Assembly: GCA_002753565.1 (NCBI GenBank)
Contig: PEAM01000030.1
Coordinates: 1-52,968 of the forward strand
Reading direction: 5' to 3'
Origin: Magnetococcales bacterium
Lineage (GTDB): Bacteria; Pseudomonadota; Magnetococcia; Magnetococcales; JADFYX01
Length of the DNA: 52,968 nt
Below are positions 15,327 to 23,958 of the stretch, piece after piece. The position numbers and the translations under genes are program-made. The notes beneath the pieces are model-generated. The model made no database searches. It worked only from the letters and a program-made list of their open reading frames with translations, and was not told where the DNA came from. The first letter of the stretch is position 1. Each line of letters starts with the position of its first letter.

Positions 15327-16928
15327 CTAAATTATATCAAACTGGTGAACGTAATTTTCAACAGAAACAACATATAAGGAGGATCCATCTGCTTTAAAGA
15401 ATACGTGGTATGGGTTTAAAGGTGTACTGAGTTCTTTTGAATCATATGATGCGGTACTTACGTCCCACGCCGTAGATAGCGTGTATTGGATTACAGAATC
15501 ACCAGTTAAGCCACCGATGAACATTTTTGTACCATCACTTTTGAAGAAGATACCTGTTGGTACAGAGTCTTCTGTTGCAATACTTTTCGACTTACTATCA
15601 TATGATGCAGTAGATATATCCCATGCCGTAGAGAGAGAGTACTGATACACAGAATCTGTACCATTACCCACCACATAGAATTTAGTACCATCTGACTTTA
15701 TGTAAATATTATAAGGTGTGGTTTCTTGTGTAGAGACACTATAACTCTTTGAATCATACGATGCTGTTGAAACATCCCATGCCGTCGATAATGTGTATTG
15801 GTACACAGAATCATTAAGTGTACCAATCACATACATCTTTGTGCCATCATCTTTAAAGAAAACACCCCTAGGTGTGGTTTCTTGTGTAGAGACACTATAA
15901 CTCTTTGAATCATACGATGCTGTTGAAACATCCCATGCCGTCGATAATGTGTATTGGTACACGTTTCCAGCATCTGCATCTGCTACATATAGTTTTGTAC
16001 CATCCGAACCTATGAAGAATCCTGAACAATTGGTAGTTTGAGTGGCTATAGAGAATTTCTTATCCCCTTCCTGATCATAGCTTGCCGTGCTGATATCGTT
16101 GGCGGTACTTAAAGTCAGAGCATTAATATGATCAGCAGCTCCGGTAACATACATTTTCGTGCCATCAGAATTAATTTCCAAGGCATACGGATTTGTATCA
16201 AAGAAGTTTGTCGAATAGCTTTTAGAAGCATAAGAAGCAGTGGATATGTCCCAAGCTGTTGAAAGATCGTATTGGAGTATTGCACTATTTGCACCATCAA
16301 TAACAAACACTTTCGTGCCATCTGAAGATATTGTAAAATCACACCCAAGTGTAGTCTGACTGCTATAATCCAAAGATTTACTATCATACGATGAGGTATT
16401 AGAATCCCATGCTGTAGATAGAGAATACTGGTATATGACATGAGGGCCTTGTTTCGACATCAAGTACATCTTTGTACCATCTGTTTTAAATCTGATATCT
16501 TGTCGAACATTCCCAGACCAAGTAATTGATCCTGAAGTCTGCGAGAAAGAAGCGGTACTAAGATCCCATGCAGTACTCAAAGACCATTCGTGTATTTTGC
16601 CAGTAGTATTATCCCAAATGTAAAAGATAGTACCATCTGCACTGGGCCTCATATTCCAAGCACCATCAGTCGTTGCAGACACATCCAATGACACTGAATC
16701 ATAGGAAATGGATGACAGATCCCAAGCCGGATTTAAAGAGAATTGGTGCAAAACATCTGCCGTGCTGAATACATATACTTTTGTGCCATCAGTGTTGAAA
16801 CTGAGACTTTCACCATTCGTCACAGTATCTGAATACCATACACGGCCAGTATTATTAAACGAGTCTAAATCCCAACCGGCCCCGCCGGACGCTCCAGAGG
16901 CAGCCATCATCAGTATAAAAGGAATCAC
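15327..16928 (-). CDS. Repeat protein, probable beta-propeller receptor-binding fibre
   Basis: The 533-aa protein is built of about ten units of roughly 46-52 residues. Each carries SDGTKMYV, QYTLSTAWDVSTASYDSK and a VFFK-like strand, the pattern of a beta-propeller. After a short hydrophobic start (VIPFILMMAASGASGG) repeats fill the protein. It lies among tail fibre genes and probably binds the host surface. The gene is visibly richer in A+T than its neighbours, suggesting a different origin. The GTG start at 16928 shares GTGA with the upstream stop; ATG codons at 16910 and 16907 are alternatives. Confidence 0.75.
   Translation of the reverse strand: MIPFILMMAASGASGGAGWDLDSFNNTGRVWYSDTVTNGESLSFNTDGTKVYVFSTADVLHQFSLNPAWDLSSISYDSVSLDVSATTDGAWNMRPSADGTIFYIWDNTTGKIHEWSLSTAWDLSTASFSQTSGSITWSGNVRQDIRFKTDGTKMYLMSKQGPHVIYQYSLSTAWDSNTSSYDSKSLDYSSQTTLGCDFTISSDGTKVFVIDGANSAILQYDLSTAWDISTASYASKSYSTNFFDTNPYALEINSDGTKMYVTGAADHINALTLSTANDISTASYDQEGDKKFSIATQTTNCSGFFIGSDGTKLYVADADAGNVYQYTLSTAWDVSTASYDSKSYSVSTQETTPRGVFFKDDGTKMYVIGTLNDSVYQYTLSTAWDVSTASYDSKSYSVSTQETTPYNIYIKSDGTKFYVVGNGTDSVYQYSLSTAWDISTASYDSKSKSIATEDSVPTGIFFKSDGTKMFIGGLTGDSVIQYTLSTAWDVSTASYDSKELSTPLNPYHVFFKADGSSLYVVSVENYVHQFDII
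15714..15962 (-). repeat. Two identical 93-bp copies within the fibre gene
   Basis: 15714-15806 and 15870-15962 are identical over 93 bp and lie one repeat unit apart (156 bp, 52 codons). Other units are similar at protein level but diverged in DNA. Identity at silent positions points to a recent duplication or gene conversion within the repeat array. Confidence 0.85.
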
Positions 16929-17746
16929 TGACTGTCTCCACTGGCGACCATGCCGTGCCAGAGTGTGCCGCCATCCACCGTTACAAACACCAAAACATCC
17001 GTGCCGACCGTTGTAAGGGTCGGAGCCGTACCACCTGCCCAGTCGACAGAAGCGGGCCAGTTGACCGCCTGGGAGCCGCCGTTGGACAAGATCAATGTAA
17101 AACCGCAACCTTCATCGGATGCTGTTGGATTGCTGAAAGTAAATGTGGTAGTGGCCGTGTCCACCGTGGCGGTGACCACACTGCCAAATGTCAGATCAAT
17201 ATCCTGGACACCACCACCGATTGATCCGATGGCGTTGATTCTCTCGGAAAATGTATCGACAAATTGAAAATTAGTACCATCATATTGGAAGGCATATATG
17301 CCTCCGGACTTGATATCTCCAGCAGTAGGGTCGGCCCCGGATCGGGTTTTAATCGCCTTTACCCCCAGACCGGAAACATCAAGTGTGGCCGCACCGGTGT
17401 TATCGCTGGTAACAGGAATTTTTACCCGGATCCAGGCCCCGGCGGAATAGGTAGTCCATGCGGTCCCTGGGGTTGCAGTATAGGCATCGGCTACCCCGCC
17501 GCCATCAACATAGGCAGAGGTGGATGCCGCCAATACTTCATCCCGTATGGCCGTCACTTGGCTGATAACGTTGTTACTGGTGAGGTCGGTCTCCAGGTCG
17601 GTGGCCAACTTTGCCAGAGATTTCACCGGACCACCCTCGGTGGTGACGGTGGTGGTGTTATCGCCGTGGACGATATCGTGGGCGGTGGCGGAGTCGGCGG
17701 TCAACTGGGTAGCGGCCGCCTCCAACTGTTCCTGTAATGTGGGCAT
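16925..17746 (-). CDS. Tail fibre-like protein
   Basis: The 273-aa protein starts with a short helical segment (LQEQLEAAATQLTADSATAH) and then becomes Thr/Ser/Gly-rich with repeated beta strands (YTATPGTAWTTYSAGAWIRV, GGSQAVNWPASVDWAGG), as in phage fibre and tail appendage proteins. It overlaps the propeller gene and follows the tape-measure and tail genes. It probably connects the propeller to the tail tip, although this is inferred from order. Confidence 0.65.
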   Translation of the reverse strand: MPTLQEQLEAAATQLTADSATAHDIVHGDNTTTVTTEGGPVKSLAKLATDLETDLTSNNVISQVTAIRDEVLAASTSAYVDGGGVADAYTATPGTAWTTYSAGAWIRVKIPVTSDNTGAATLDVSGLGVKAIKTRSGADPTAGDIKSGGIYAFQYDGTNFQFVDTFSERINAIGSIGGGVQDIDLTFGSVVTATVDTATTTFTFSNPTASDEGCGFTLILSNGGSQAVNWPASVDWAGGTAPTLTTVGTDVLVFVTVDGGTLWHGMVASGDSQ

Positions 17747-17765
17747 ATCAGGTTGCTCCTTACAA

Positions 17766-18356
17766 TCAATTCCAGCCGTCGGGGCCGGGCAGTGTGCTGT
17801 GTATGGTGGTGTGGGTATCGTTCATCTCGGCCAGTAAAAGATTGATATCCTCCATCCAACCCGCCGGGCTGGGCAGAGTGCTGGTGACGGCGGTGTGGAT
17901 GCTACCTATAGCCACCAGAAGACCAGGAATATCCTCGGTCTCAGCCACTTCCAACACCTCTTCAGAGATAACCGGCCGTTCACGGATCTCCAGGGTGGCA
18001 GTAACGTTCCAATGGGGATTTTGACTGCTGTTCATCGGTTTGGCTTTATAGGGTGCTCCACCGCCACCGGCAAAGCGGGCCACATGTTTGGCCAGGCCCA
18101 ACCCATAGAGCAGATCGATATCGAACCAGGCTCCACCGGCCAGGGCTTTATGGACGAACCAGGATTCAAAAATGGCAAACTGCCAGGCCGAGAGAAGCCA
18201 CTTGCAGGTGATGCGGGTGGGAGTCTGGGTATACCGTCGTCGTTGCCGGGCCGGGCCCGCCTCCATCTCGGTGCGCAGAATACCGTCCTGGGTCTCGACC
18301 CCGTAGCCGTCCACGGTGGGTTGGGGTAGCCGATCCGGCCAGGATAGGGTCGTCAT
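17766..18356 (-). CDS. Minor tail protein
   Basis: The 196-aa protein has the pattern of a conserved siphophage minor tail protein: WPDRLPQPTVDGYGVE, RTEMEAGPARQRRRYT, and WQFAIFESWFVHKALAGGAW followed by FDIDLLYG. It overlaps the tape-measure stop as ATGA, the usual place of distal tail proteins. The C-terminal part is less conserved. No enzymatic motif is visible. Confidence 0.7.
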   Translation of the reverse strand: MTTLSWPDRLPQPTVDGYGVETQDGILRTEMEAGPARQRRRYTQTPTRITCKWLLSAWQFAIFESWFVHKALAGGAWFDIDLLYGLGLAKHVARFAGGGGAPYKAKPMNSSQNPHWNVTATLEIRERPVISEEVLEVAETEDIPGLLVAIGSIHTAVTSTLPSPAGWMEDINLLLAEMNDTHTTIHSTLPGPDGWN

Positions 18357-20698
18357 CGCATGGCCCCGGCCGCCGGATTCAGGCCGTATCGATGCTCCAT
18401 GGTCGGAGCCAACCCCTTGCCCTGGCCGATACGACGACCGATGCCCTCTTCGATCTGCTCAATGATGACATCAAGACGAAACTCTCCAGCACCGTTAAAT
18501 CCGCCTTTGGTTCGAGCGGTGACACCTGGGGCGTTGATGTAGACCGTCGGCTTGATGGTCAAAGCCGGTTGCTCGCCTCCGCTCGAAGGTGCGGATCCGG
18601 CGCTGGCCGTGCTGGAGCTGCTCGGGTTCGGGGATACATGACCGGACTGGTTGCCCATCATTAAAAAATGGCGACCGCCGGTGGAAAGCAGTTCCGGCCC
18701 CTGCTCGGCTACCTCGTAAAATCGACCCGCTTCCACCGGCCCGCCTGAGGCTTTACCGCCACCGAACAGGCCACCAACCCAACCGCCAATAGAATCGGAC
18801 AGACCACCCATGAGAGGGGTGAAAAGAGAAGCAGTAAGCTTTTGTGCCTGCAGTCGGGCAAATTCGGCCAACATGGTGTTAACCATATCTCGTGCGCCAA
18901 ATTTGCCCCCCATGAACAGCCGGGTAAAACCGTCTTCGATACTTTGGGTGGCGGTGTTGGTGATCCGTTCCCACTGTTTGGCTGAATTCCCAGCCTCCTC
19001 GGCGTATTCCCGAGCCGCCCGTTTTACTCCATCAGACCATTTTTGACTGGATTGGAGATCCTCCTCCCTGGCTCGGGCTAATTTATTTTTCAGTACATCC
19101 TTGGCCTTTTTCTCCAACTGTTCATAATCATCCGCATTCCGATCCAAACCAGCCGTTACCTCATTGAACCACTGATTCGCTCGATCCTTGGTTTGTTGAT
19201 AAACCGGCAGGATGGAGAGCTGAGCTTGAGCAATACGTTTAGAACTACGTTCATGGTCAGCCTCAGCCTCTTTTCGTAGCCGCTCCTTGATATCATACTG
19301 TCTTGCTGTGGCTTTTAGAGAGGCCGCAGCAAAAACTTTCTGCCGTTCCGCTCTTTGTTGCTCGGCAGATTCCTCTCTTAACATGCTGTTTTTTAGCGTG
19401 GCGGAAGCAGATGCTTTTCCAAAATTTATGACAGCAGGATCTGCCGGAGGTGGGGCAACCTTTTCAAGATCTCTTTTTTTCTGCCGAATCAGGCCGATCT
19501 CTTTATTGATAGAAACAATACGATTTTGCAGGGCCATCCACCGACCTTCGGTTTGTTTGCTGGCATTCCCTGTTAAACCGGTGAGAAAAGCATCAAAAGA
19601 TTCATCTCCCTGAACCACACTCTCCCACCAATCGCCTGCACTATCCCCAGTCCGGTAACCATGTTTGCGAATTTTTTCTATCTGTTCTAACTCCGCAACC
19701 AGTGCTTGGCGTTGTCTTTTCAGGGTGACAAGCCGCCCATTTTGGTCAGGAGTTAAACCTTCCAATGCGGCAGACAAAAAATCAAGAGATCCCCCGACGG
19801 CATTGGCGACAGCAGGCGTTTTGCCCAAAGTTTCCAATAACTCTTCCCAACGTTGCCCAAGAGTGTCCACTTTTCCGGCAAGGCCACCCGCAGCCGCCTC
19901 ACCCGCCCCACCAACCTGCTCAGCCACCTTCTTCAAGATCAACCGTTGAGCTTCAGCTGCTTGGCCTGTTGAATGGAGTTTTTTTATCAACTCCTTTTCT
20001 GATTCGGCAAAGGAGACTCCCGCCCGCCTAAGGGCAGTCAGACCATTGGCTGGATCTTCCAATGCCTTACCCAACTGCATAGCGGCACCAGAGATATTGG
20101 TTCCCATCACCTCGGCCAGATCTTGAGAAAGAGCGATGGTATCCTTGAAACGCTTACCGGTAACGGTCTTGAAGGTGAGCAACACCCCCATGGCATTACG
20201 CACCCCTTCCGAACTGGCCAGGGTATTCAAAGCCACTTTGCGGGCATAGGCATCCAACTGATCTGCCGAAAAACCGACCGAACGCCCGGTCGCTTTTAAA
20301 ACCGCCCCCAACCGCAACTGTTGCCGCTCGGCATTCATGGCAACGGCAATACCTCGCTGCAAGGCAAAACCGGCAGCACCAACCCCAAGTCCGACACCGA
20401 CCCAGGCAAGATTACTCTTATTAAGGACGGAGGTCAGAGCAGTAAACCGACCGGAAACACCGTTCAAAGGACCGTTGATGAGATTCATGGAATCCCGGAC
20501 ACCGACCAGACCACCCTGAAGTCGCTCCATGCCCTGTTGGACCTGTCCGGTTTTTGTGGCGTAGCGGCGAAGATTGGTTCCACTTTTATTGACCGAGCCA
20601 GAAAGCTTGTCCAACTCCTTGCGGGAGATGTTGACCGCACCCTGGAAGTCAGCACCATCCGCTTTCAGGCGGATATTGAGATTGAGATCCTTACTCAT
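18353..20698 (-). CDS. Tail tape measure protein
   Basis: The 781-aa protein is Ala-rich and helical. It has an N-terminal part typical of lambda-like tape measures (LNIRLKADGADFQGAVNISR), hydrophobic segments near residues 100-125, coiled-coil stretches, and a Gly-rich end with GRFYEVAEQGPELLSTGGRH, a hallmark of the family's C-terminus. Its length sets tail length, here a medium tail if the usual ratio holds. The start is at MSKDLNLN, with GGAGG and AGGA sequences upstream. An antirepressor cassette of opposite strand is inserted immediately upstream. Confidence 0.9.
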   Translation of the reverse strand: MSKDLNLNIRLKADGADFQGAVNISRKELDKLSGSVNKSGTNLRRYATKTGQVQQGMERLQGGLVGVRDSMNLINGPLNGVSGRFTALTSVLNKSNLAWVGVGLGVGAAGFALQRGIAVAMNAERQQLRLGAVLKATGRSVGFSADQLDAYARKVALNTLASSEGVRNAMGVLLTFKTVTGKRFKDTIALSQDLAEVMGTNISGAAMQLGKALEDPANGLTALRRAGVSFAESEKELIKKLHSTGQAAEAQRLILKKVAEQVGGAGEAAAGGLAGKVDTLGQRWEELLETLGKTPAVANAVGGSLDFLSAALEGLTPDQNGRLVTLKRQRQALVAELEQIEKIRKHGYRTGDSAGDWWESVVQGDESFDAFLTGLTGNASKQTEGRWMALQNRIVSINKEIGLIRQKKRDLEKVAPPPADPAVINFGKASASATLKNSMLREESAEQQRAERQKVFAAASLKATARQYDIKERLRKEAEADHERSSKRIAQAQLSILPVYQQTKDRANQWFNEVTAGLDRNADDYEQLEKKAKDVLKNKLARAREEDLQSSQKWSDGVKRAAREYAEEAGNSAKQWERITNTATQSIEDGFTRLFMGGKFGARDMVNTMLAEFARLQAQKLTASLFTPLMGGLSDSIGGWVGGLFGGGKASGGPVEAGRFYEVAEQGPELLSTGGRHFLMMGNQSGHVSPNPSSSSTASAGSAPSSGGEQPALTIKPTVYINAPGVTARTKGGFNGAGEFRLDVIIEQIEEGIGRRIGQGKGLAPTMEHRYGLNPAAGAMR

Positions 20699-20733
20699 TT
20701 CCTGCTTCGCCTCCCACCCATCGAAAAACGAAC

Positions 20734-20762
20734 TTGACAACCTCCGGTATCGGCGGTAGGTT
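20734..20762 (+). promoter_or_regulatory. Promoter of antirepressor cassette 1
   Basis: TTGACA (20734-20739), a 17-bp spacer and TAGGTT (20757-20762) are shared exactly with cassette 2, and as TAGACA-17-TAGGGT with cassette 3. The preceding GAAAAACGAAC is also common to all three. Conservation of just these boxes while the spacer differs supports promoter function. Confidence 0.75.
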
Positions 20763-20768
20763 GACCGT

Positions 20769-20977
20769 AGGTGTTCAAAACGCCTAAACAGTACCCGGCT
20801 TCCGCTCCCGTCAGATTTGCGGTATTTTTGTGCCCGGACATTTTCTTGTCTGCCGGGAGTGCGGAGAATAGAACACCCCTTTGGGGGAATAATCCCACCG
20901 CTGGTACTGCGGTTTTGAGCTCCCGGCAGTTCACAATTCTGTGACTGCCCACCGTTTCAAAAACGGAGTACTGAATC
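20769..20977 (+). ncRNA. C4-like structured leader RNA, cassette 1
   Basis: This leader upstream of the antirepressor-like gene matches those of cassettes 2 and 3 over its whole length. Stems include 20925-20949 (GGCAGT.CACA/TGTGACTGCC), CCGC 20898-20901 with GCGG 20909-20912, a CCCC/GGGG hairpin, and CCGT/ACGG next to the start. In other copies several pairs change on both sides (CCGC/GCGG to CCGT/ACGG; A-T to G-C), showing that pairing is maintained. TTCCG near the leader start can pair with CGGAG at 20964-20968, the ribosome site. This matches the C4 antisense RNA of phages P1/P7; exact ends are estimated. Confidence 0.65.
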
Positions 20978-21523
20978 ATGAAAGAAAACCAAGCCCAACC
21001 CGAGCCCCTCTCCTGGGGTGAAATCCAACTCAACCAGGTCGTGTGGATCAACTTTGTTCCCCATGCCACCAAACAGGCCATTGGTGAATGGCTGGAATAT
21101 GCCGAGCCTCGCCGGTCAATCAATACCCTTTTGGAACGTAATCCGTACATTGATGAGTACTCAACTGACATCAAGTTGATGTCGGTTGACGGCAAAAATC
21201 GGGAGAGTTCCGTCTTCCATCCGATCGGTTTCCTCCTCATCTGCATGGAGTCCCAAACCGAGCGGGCAAAAGAAATGAAACAGCAGATTGCCGCCTTCGT
21301 CTGGGATTTTTGCAAGCCGGAGGAATTGACCTTCAAAGAGAAAATTGAGTTGACTAAGCTGCGTAGAACCATTCTGGTCGATCTGGCCAAAATCAAAGTC
21401 CCGTTCGTCCGCCAGGGACTGCTGGACGATCTGACCCGAGTCAGTAAAATGCTCCGGGAGCCGTTGCCGGATCTGGCTCTACTGGGTGCCGAAGGGGAAC
21501 AGCTCTGCCTGGAGGGGGTTTGA
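20978..21523 (+). CDS. Antirepressor-like protein, cassette 1
   Basis: The 181-aa protein has a conserved N-terminus (QPEPLSWGEIQLNQVVWINF) and a middle part like the BRO-N/antirepressor domain: ERNPYIDEYSTDIKLM, SVFHPIGFLLICMESQ, and AKEMKQQIAAFVW. Its helical C-terminus contains FKEKIELTKLRRTILVDLAK. Antirepressors of this type bind and inactivate phage repressors. It is nearly the same as the cassette 3 protein. Transcription runs against the surrounding tail genes. Upstream is a C4-like leader, which would hold expression down in the lysogen. Confidence 0.7.
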   Translation: MKENQAQPEPLSWGEIQLNQVVWINFVPHATKQAIGEWLEYAEPRRSINTLLERNPYIDEYSTDIKLMSVDGKNRESSVFHPIGFLLICMESQTERAKEMKQQIAAFVWDFCKPEELTFKEKIELTKLRRTILVDLAKIKVPFVRQGLLDDLTRVSKMLREPLPDLALLGAEGEQLCLEGV

Positions 21524-21525
21524 CC

Positions 21526-21774
21526 ATGAATCCCAACCTTCATCAAAAATCCATAGAGCGGCTGATAAAACGGTCCCTGGAGCGTCTGCGCCATGGCGAT
21601 TATTGGGTTGAATCCTATCTGAGCTTGGTCGGGGCCATCGACAGACGGGATGATCGGATCTGGACGGCGAACAGCCTGAATCCCATCCTCAGCATTGCCA
21701 GCGACGCCATCCACCCGACAATTCGGGATCTGGAAAAAATCAAAGGTGAACGGTTCGTTTACTATCCCGATTGA
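21526..21774 (+). CDS. Small cassette protein downstream of antirepressor 1
   Basis: The 82-aa product (MNPNLHQKSIERLIKRSLER at the start; IRDLEKIKGERFVYYPD at the end) is helical and basic in its first third. The ATG lies 3 bp after the antirepressor stop. A distant relative follows antirepressor 3, and its C-terminal 35 residues are fused to the antirepressor start in cassette 2. It therefore belongs to the cassette. Function is unknown; a partner of the antirepressor is plausible. Confidence 0.65.
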   Translation: MNPNLHQKSIERLIKRSLERLRHGDYWVESYLSLVGAIDRRDDRIWTANSLNPILSIASDAIHPTIRDLEKIKGERFVYYPD

Positions 21775-21796
21775 CATTTAAAAACCTCCTCATCCG

Positions 21797-22183
21797 CTAT
21801 CCCCGGTCCAGGCCGGGGGTGGCGGCTTCACTCCAAGCTTGCAACGCCGCATCCTCCAGTATCCGTAATTGGCCAAACAACTCTTTGGCCGGCAGTTCAA
21901 TTCCCTCCATCCGCATGGCCGCCAGCACCGCTGAATAGTCCAGGCCGATCCGCTGACCACCTGAAGCGCGCCACTGAGTGGAAACCAGGAGAAAAAGCTC
22001 CAATGTGGGCCAGTTCTCCGGCAACACCATAAAATCGGAATCTTCCAGTTCTCCTGCTGGCTCAGCCCAGTTATCTATTGCCTCTGGCGACGCACCAAAG
22101 GCGGTCAGGGCCTCGGCGGTGGTATCCTCTCCACTACCCTTTCCATTCTCTCCCGTGGCCCAATGGCGTGCCGCCTCGATCAG
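21797..22183 (-). CDS. DUF1799-type tail assembly extension (gpGT part), frameshift-expressed
   Basis: This 128-codon frame has no start codon at its beginning. It continues from the upstream tail chaperone gene after a -1 shift at 22183-22189, beginning LIEAARHWATGE. Its end (LELFLLVSTQWRASGGQRIG, LDYSAVLAAMRM) is the DUF1799 domain that forms the C-terminal half of gpG-GT fusions in lambda-like phages. The first in-frame ATG (22030) would omit half of the region, so the fusion product of about 237 aa is the likely functional form. Such fusions bind the tape measure during tail assembly. Confidence 0.8.
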   Translation of the reverse strand: MIEAARHWATGENGKGSGEDTTAEALTAFGASPEAIDNWAEPAGELEDSDFMVLPENWPTLELFLLVSTQWRASGGQRIGLDYSAVLAAMRMEGIELPAKELFGQLRILEDAALQAWSEAATPGLDRG

Positions 22184-22509
22184 TTTTTTCGGCGGTTCGA
22201 CTTCCCGGACAGGGAGTCATAAAAACTCTCTACCAAAGCAACCCGCAGATAGGGCGTATCCAGGAGTTGGGCACGGTTTTCCTGGGTGTATTCAATCGTA
22301 TCTCCATCGGCATCCAGGAAATTGCTCCAGCCGTCCAACACCTCATCAAGCAGGTCACCATCATCAATGCCGGTAAAAGCTTCCAACCGGGATTGAGAGA
22401 TATAGTTGAATGATGCGGTAAAGTTGATCTTTTTTGTGCCATTCCCCTGGGGAATATGGACGGTAACCTGGTGGCAGTAGTTTTTTTCGGTAACAAGTTT
22501 AAAAGCCAT
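22180..22509 (-). CDS. Tail assembly chaperone (gpG-like)
   Basis: The 109-aa protein lies between the tail tube and the tape measure, the fixed position of lambda gpG. It has MAFKLVTEKNYCHQVTVHIP at the start, then SFNYISQSRLEAFT and TPYLRVALVESFYDSLSGKS. It ends in SNRRKN, where the last two codons form the slippery site for the -1 shift. Most ribosomes should give this short form and a minority the longer fusion. Both are assembly factors absent from the finished virion in related phages. Confidence 0.85.
   Translation of the reverse strand: MAFKLVTEKNYCHQVTVHIPQGNGTKKINFTASFNYISQSRLEAFTGIDDGDLLDEVLDGWSNFLDADGDTIEYTQENRAQLLDTPYLRVALVESFYDSLSGKSNRRKN
22183..22189 (-). promoter_or_regulatory. 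Programmed -1 ribosomal frameshift site A AAA AAC
   Basis: On the minus strand the zero-frame codons CGA AAA AAC TGA contain A_AAA_AAC, a canonical -1 slippery heptamer, directly before the stop codon of the chaperone gene. Slipping leads into the open frame encoding DUF1799. The arrangement matches the tail assembly frameshift conserved across long-tailed phages. Confidence 0.85.
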
Positions 22510-22518
22510 GTTGACTCC

Positions 22519-23457
22519 TTACATTACGGTAATGGTGATCTCATCGTCCCCAGTATCGGTGGGAACCAGGGAAAGCCCCATATCCAGGGTTTCGGAACCC
22601 TTGTGGTCACCAAAATTGGGGGATAACAACTGCACGCCCGGGGCGTCGATCTGGATGATGTTGCCGGGCTGGGTGCCGTGGATGATCTGCAACGCCCCGG
22701 TAGTTTCAGCCAGTGCAATGGCGAAATAGTCCTTGGTGGAAAGTTTGGGCGAAAGAATCCGGGTCTGACCGGTGATGTTGCGGTCCAATAGCTCAATGGA
22801 TTCGGAGCCGACCAGAAAGATCGGTTCGGCCTGGGCCTGATTGTTGAATGTCCACTCCAGCGGGTTGACCGTGGCACCGTGCAGAAGGGAGGTTGGGGTA
22901 TTGCCCTTGTTGACCACCTTCGGCTTTTGAAACTGACTTAAATCCGGTGTCGGGAACGCTTCGGAAACCGGCGTGGCACGTAAGCCCGCAAACTCGAATG
23001 TGAGGTAGGGAATCTGCTGGGCGGTAAATTTCAACCCCCAACTGCCCCGAGCCCCGACCATCTTGTGTAGATTGCCGTCCCGGTAGAAATAGATGGTCAC
23101 CGAGGGAATGTTGTCGGAGATCGGTTTGTAGACCACGTCCACCCCGGCATTGATGGTCTCGCCCATGCCGCAGGCTTTGAGCATCGCCGCCCAGCCGGGC
23201 ACATCCCCGGCCGCACCGGCCCCGGCCAGCTCCACCTCACAGGAGAGTTTTTCATAAATCTCAGCAAGAATTTTCTCCTGAGCCCCCAATCCCCGACCAA
23301 TCAAATCCCGGCTGATCTCGGTGGCCGCCATAGGCGTCAAAGAGAGATTGTGGAGCTGCACGGCATTGGCTCCACCGGTAGGAACAGGATCAACCCCGTA
23401 GGCGACCTCCTCTTTGACCAGCACGGCAGTTTTTTTAATGCGAACGGTATCGGCCAT
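22519..23457 (-). CDS. Major tail tube protein
   Basis: The 312-aa protein begins with RIKKTAVLVKEEVAYGVDPV, a usual start for siphophage tail tube proteins, and is beta-rich with no membrane or catalytic motif. The last part (TLDMGLSLVPTDTGDDEITI) resembles the end of tube subunits. The gene precedes the gpG/GT chaperones and tape measure, which fixes the assignment. A copy number of several hundred per tail is typical of the family. Confidence 0.82.
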   Translation of the reverse strand: MADTVRIKKTAVLVKEEVAYGVDPVPTGGANAVQLHNLSLTPMAATEISRDLIGRGLGAQEKILAEIYEKLSCEVELAGAGAAGDVPGWAAMLKACGMGETINAGVDVVYKPISDNIPSVTIYFYRDGNLHKMVGARGSWGLKFTAQQIPYLTFEFAGLRATPVSEAFPTPDLSQFQKPKVVNKGNTPTSLLHGATVNPLEWTFNNQAQAEPIFLVGSESIELLDRNITGQTRILSPKLSTKDYFAIALAETTGALQIIHGTQPGNIIQIDAPGVQLLSPNFGDHKGSETLDMGLSLVPTDTGDDEITITVM

Positions 23458-23469
23458 ATTATTACCTCA

Positions 23470-23886
23470 TCAATCGTAAAGGGAGAGTTCCAAATCGGCG
23501 GCAATCCAGCCGAACGGTTTTTCCAGTTGCCCGGAGTGGTTGACACCCATAAGCCAGAGATTGAGCAGTTCGTCCGGCAACGGTCCCCGGACCAGATTTT
23601 TTATCTCCTCAATGACGGCAAACTCGGCATCCTCCACCGTTGAGCCGGGATCTTTCTCGCCAACCTTGAGTTGCACCAGCAGCAAAACCTTCAACCGCCC
23701 CCCCTGAGCCTCCCGACCGACCACCTGCTGATATTCCCCTTCAGATTTACAAAGCAGGGTGTAGACCCCTTTGGCCAGATCGGTATTACTGCGCTGCGCC
23801 ATGGGGAGGAAATCACGGGTGATAATCCGATCGGGCAGTTGATCGGCCAGGGTCTCTTTTAATAGGTCCATGACAGTAGCGGTCAT
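23470..23886 (-). CDS. Tail terminator/completion-like protein
   Basis: The 138-aa protein starts at MTATVMDLLKETLADQLPDR and has a mixed fold with EYQQVVGREAQGGRLKVLLL in the middle and PFGWIAADLELSLYD at the end. Its position between the HK97 gp10-like and tail tube genes is that of tail terminators or completion proteins (lambda gpU type). Its ribosome site lies in the left flank of antirepressor cassette 2. The frame upstream of this ATG lies in the cassette and is not used. Confidence 0.6.
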   Translation of the reverse strand: MTATVMDLLKETLADQLPDRIITRDFLPMAQRSNTDLAKGVYTLLCKSEGEYQQVVGREAQGGRLKVLLLVQLKVGEKDPGSTVEDAEFAVIEEIKNLVRGPLPDELLNLWLMGVNHSGQLEKPFGWIAADLELSLYD

Positions 23887-23923
23887 TTTATCTACTTCAC
23901 CTCCCACCCCTTGAAAAACGAAC

Positions 23924-23952
23924 TTGACAACCATCATCATAGGCGGTAGGTT
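23924..23952 (+). promoter_or_regulatory. Promoter of antirepressor cassette 2
   Basis: TTGACA (23924-23929) and TAGGTT (23947-23952) are separated by 17 bp, the same boxes and spacing as in cassette 1, while the spacer sequence differs. Confidence 0.75.
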
Positions 23953-23958
23953 GACTGC

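Noticed and set aside
15400-16800. Regular repeats that might be a CRISPR array
   Set aside because: Units are ~150 bp, in frame, mostly diverged in DNA, and encode a continuous beta-propeller-like protein.
20695-21777. Leftward 360-codon open frame across antirepressor cassette 1
   Set aside because: It is antisense to the antirepressor, its small partner and the leader. The rightward proteins are conserved in other cassettes, and the leftward frame has no recognisable domain.
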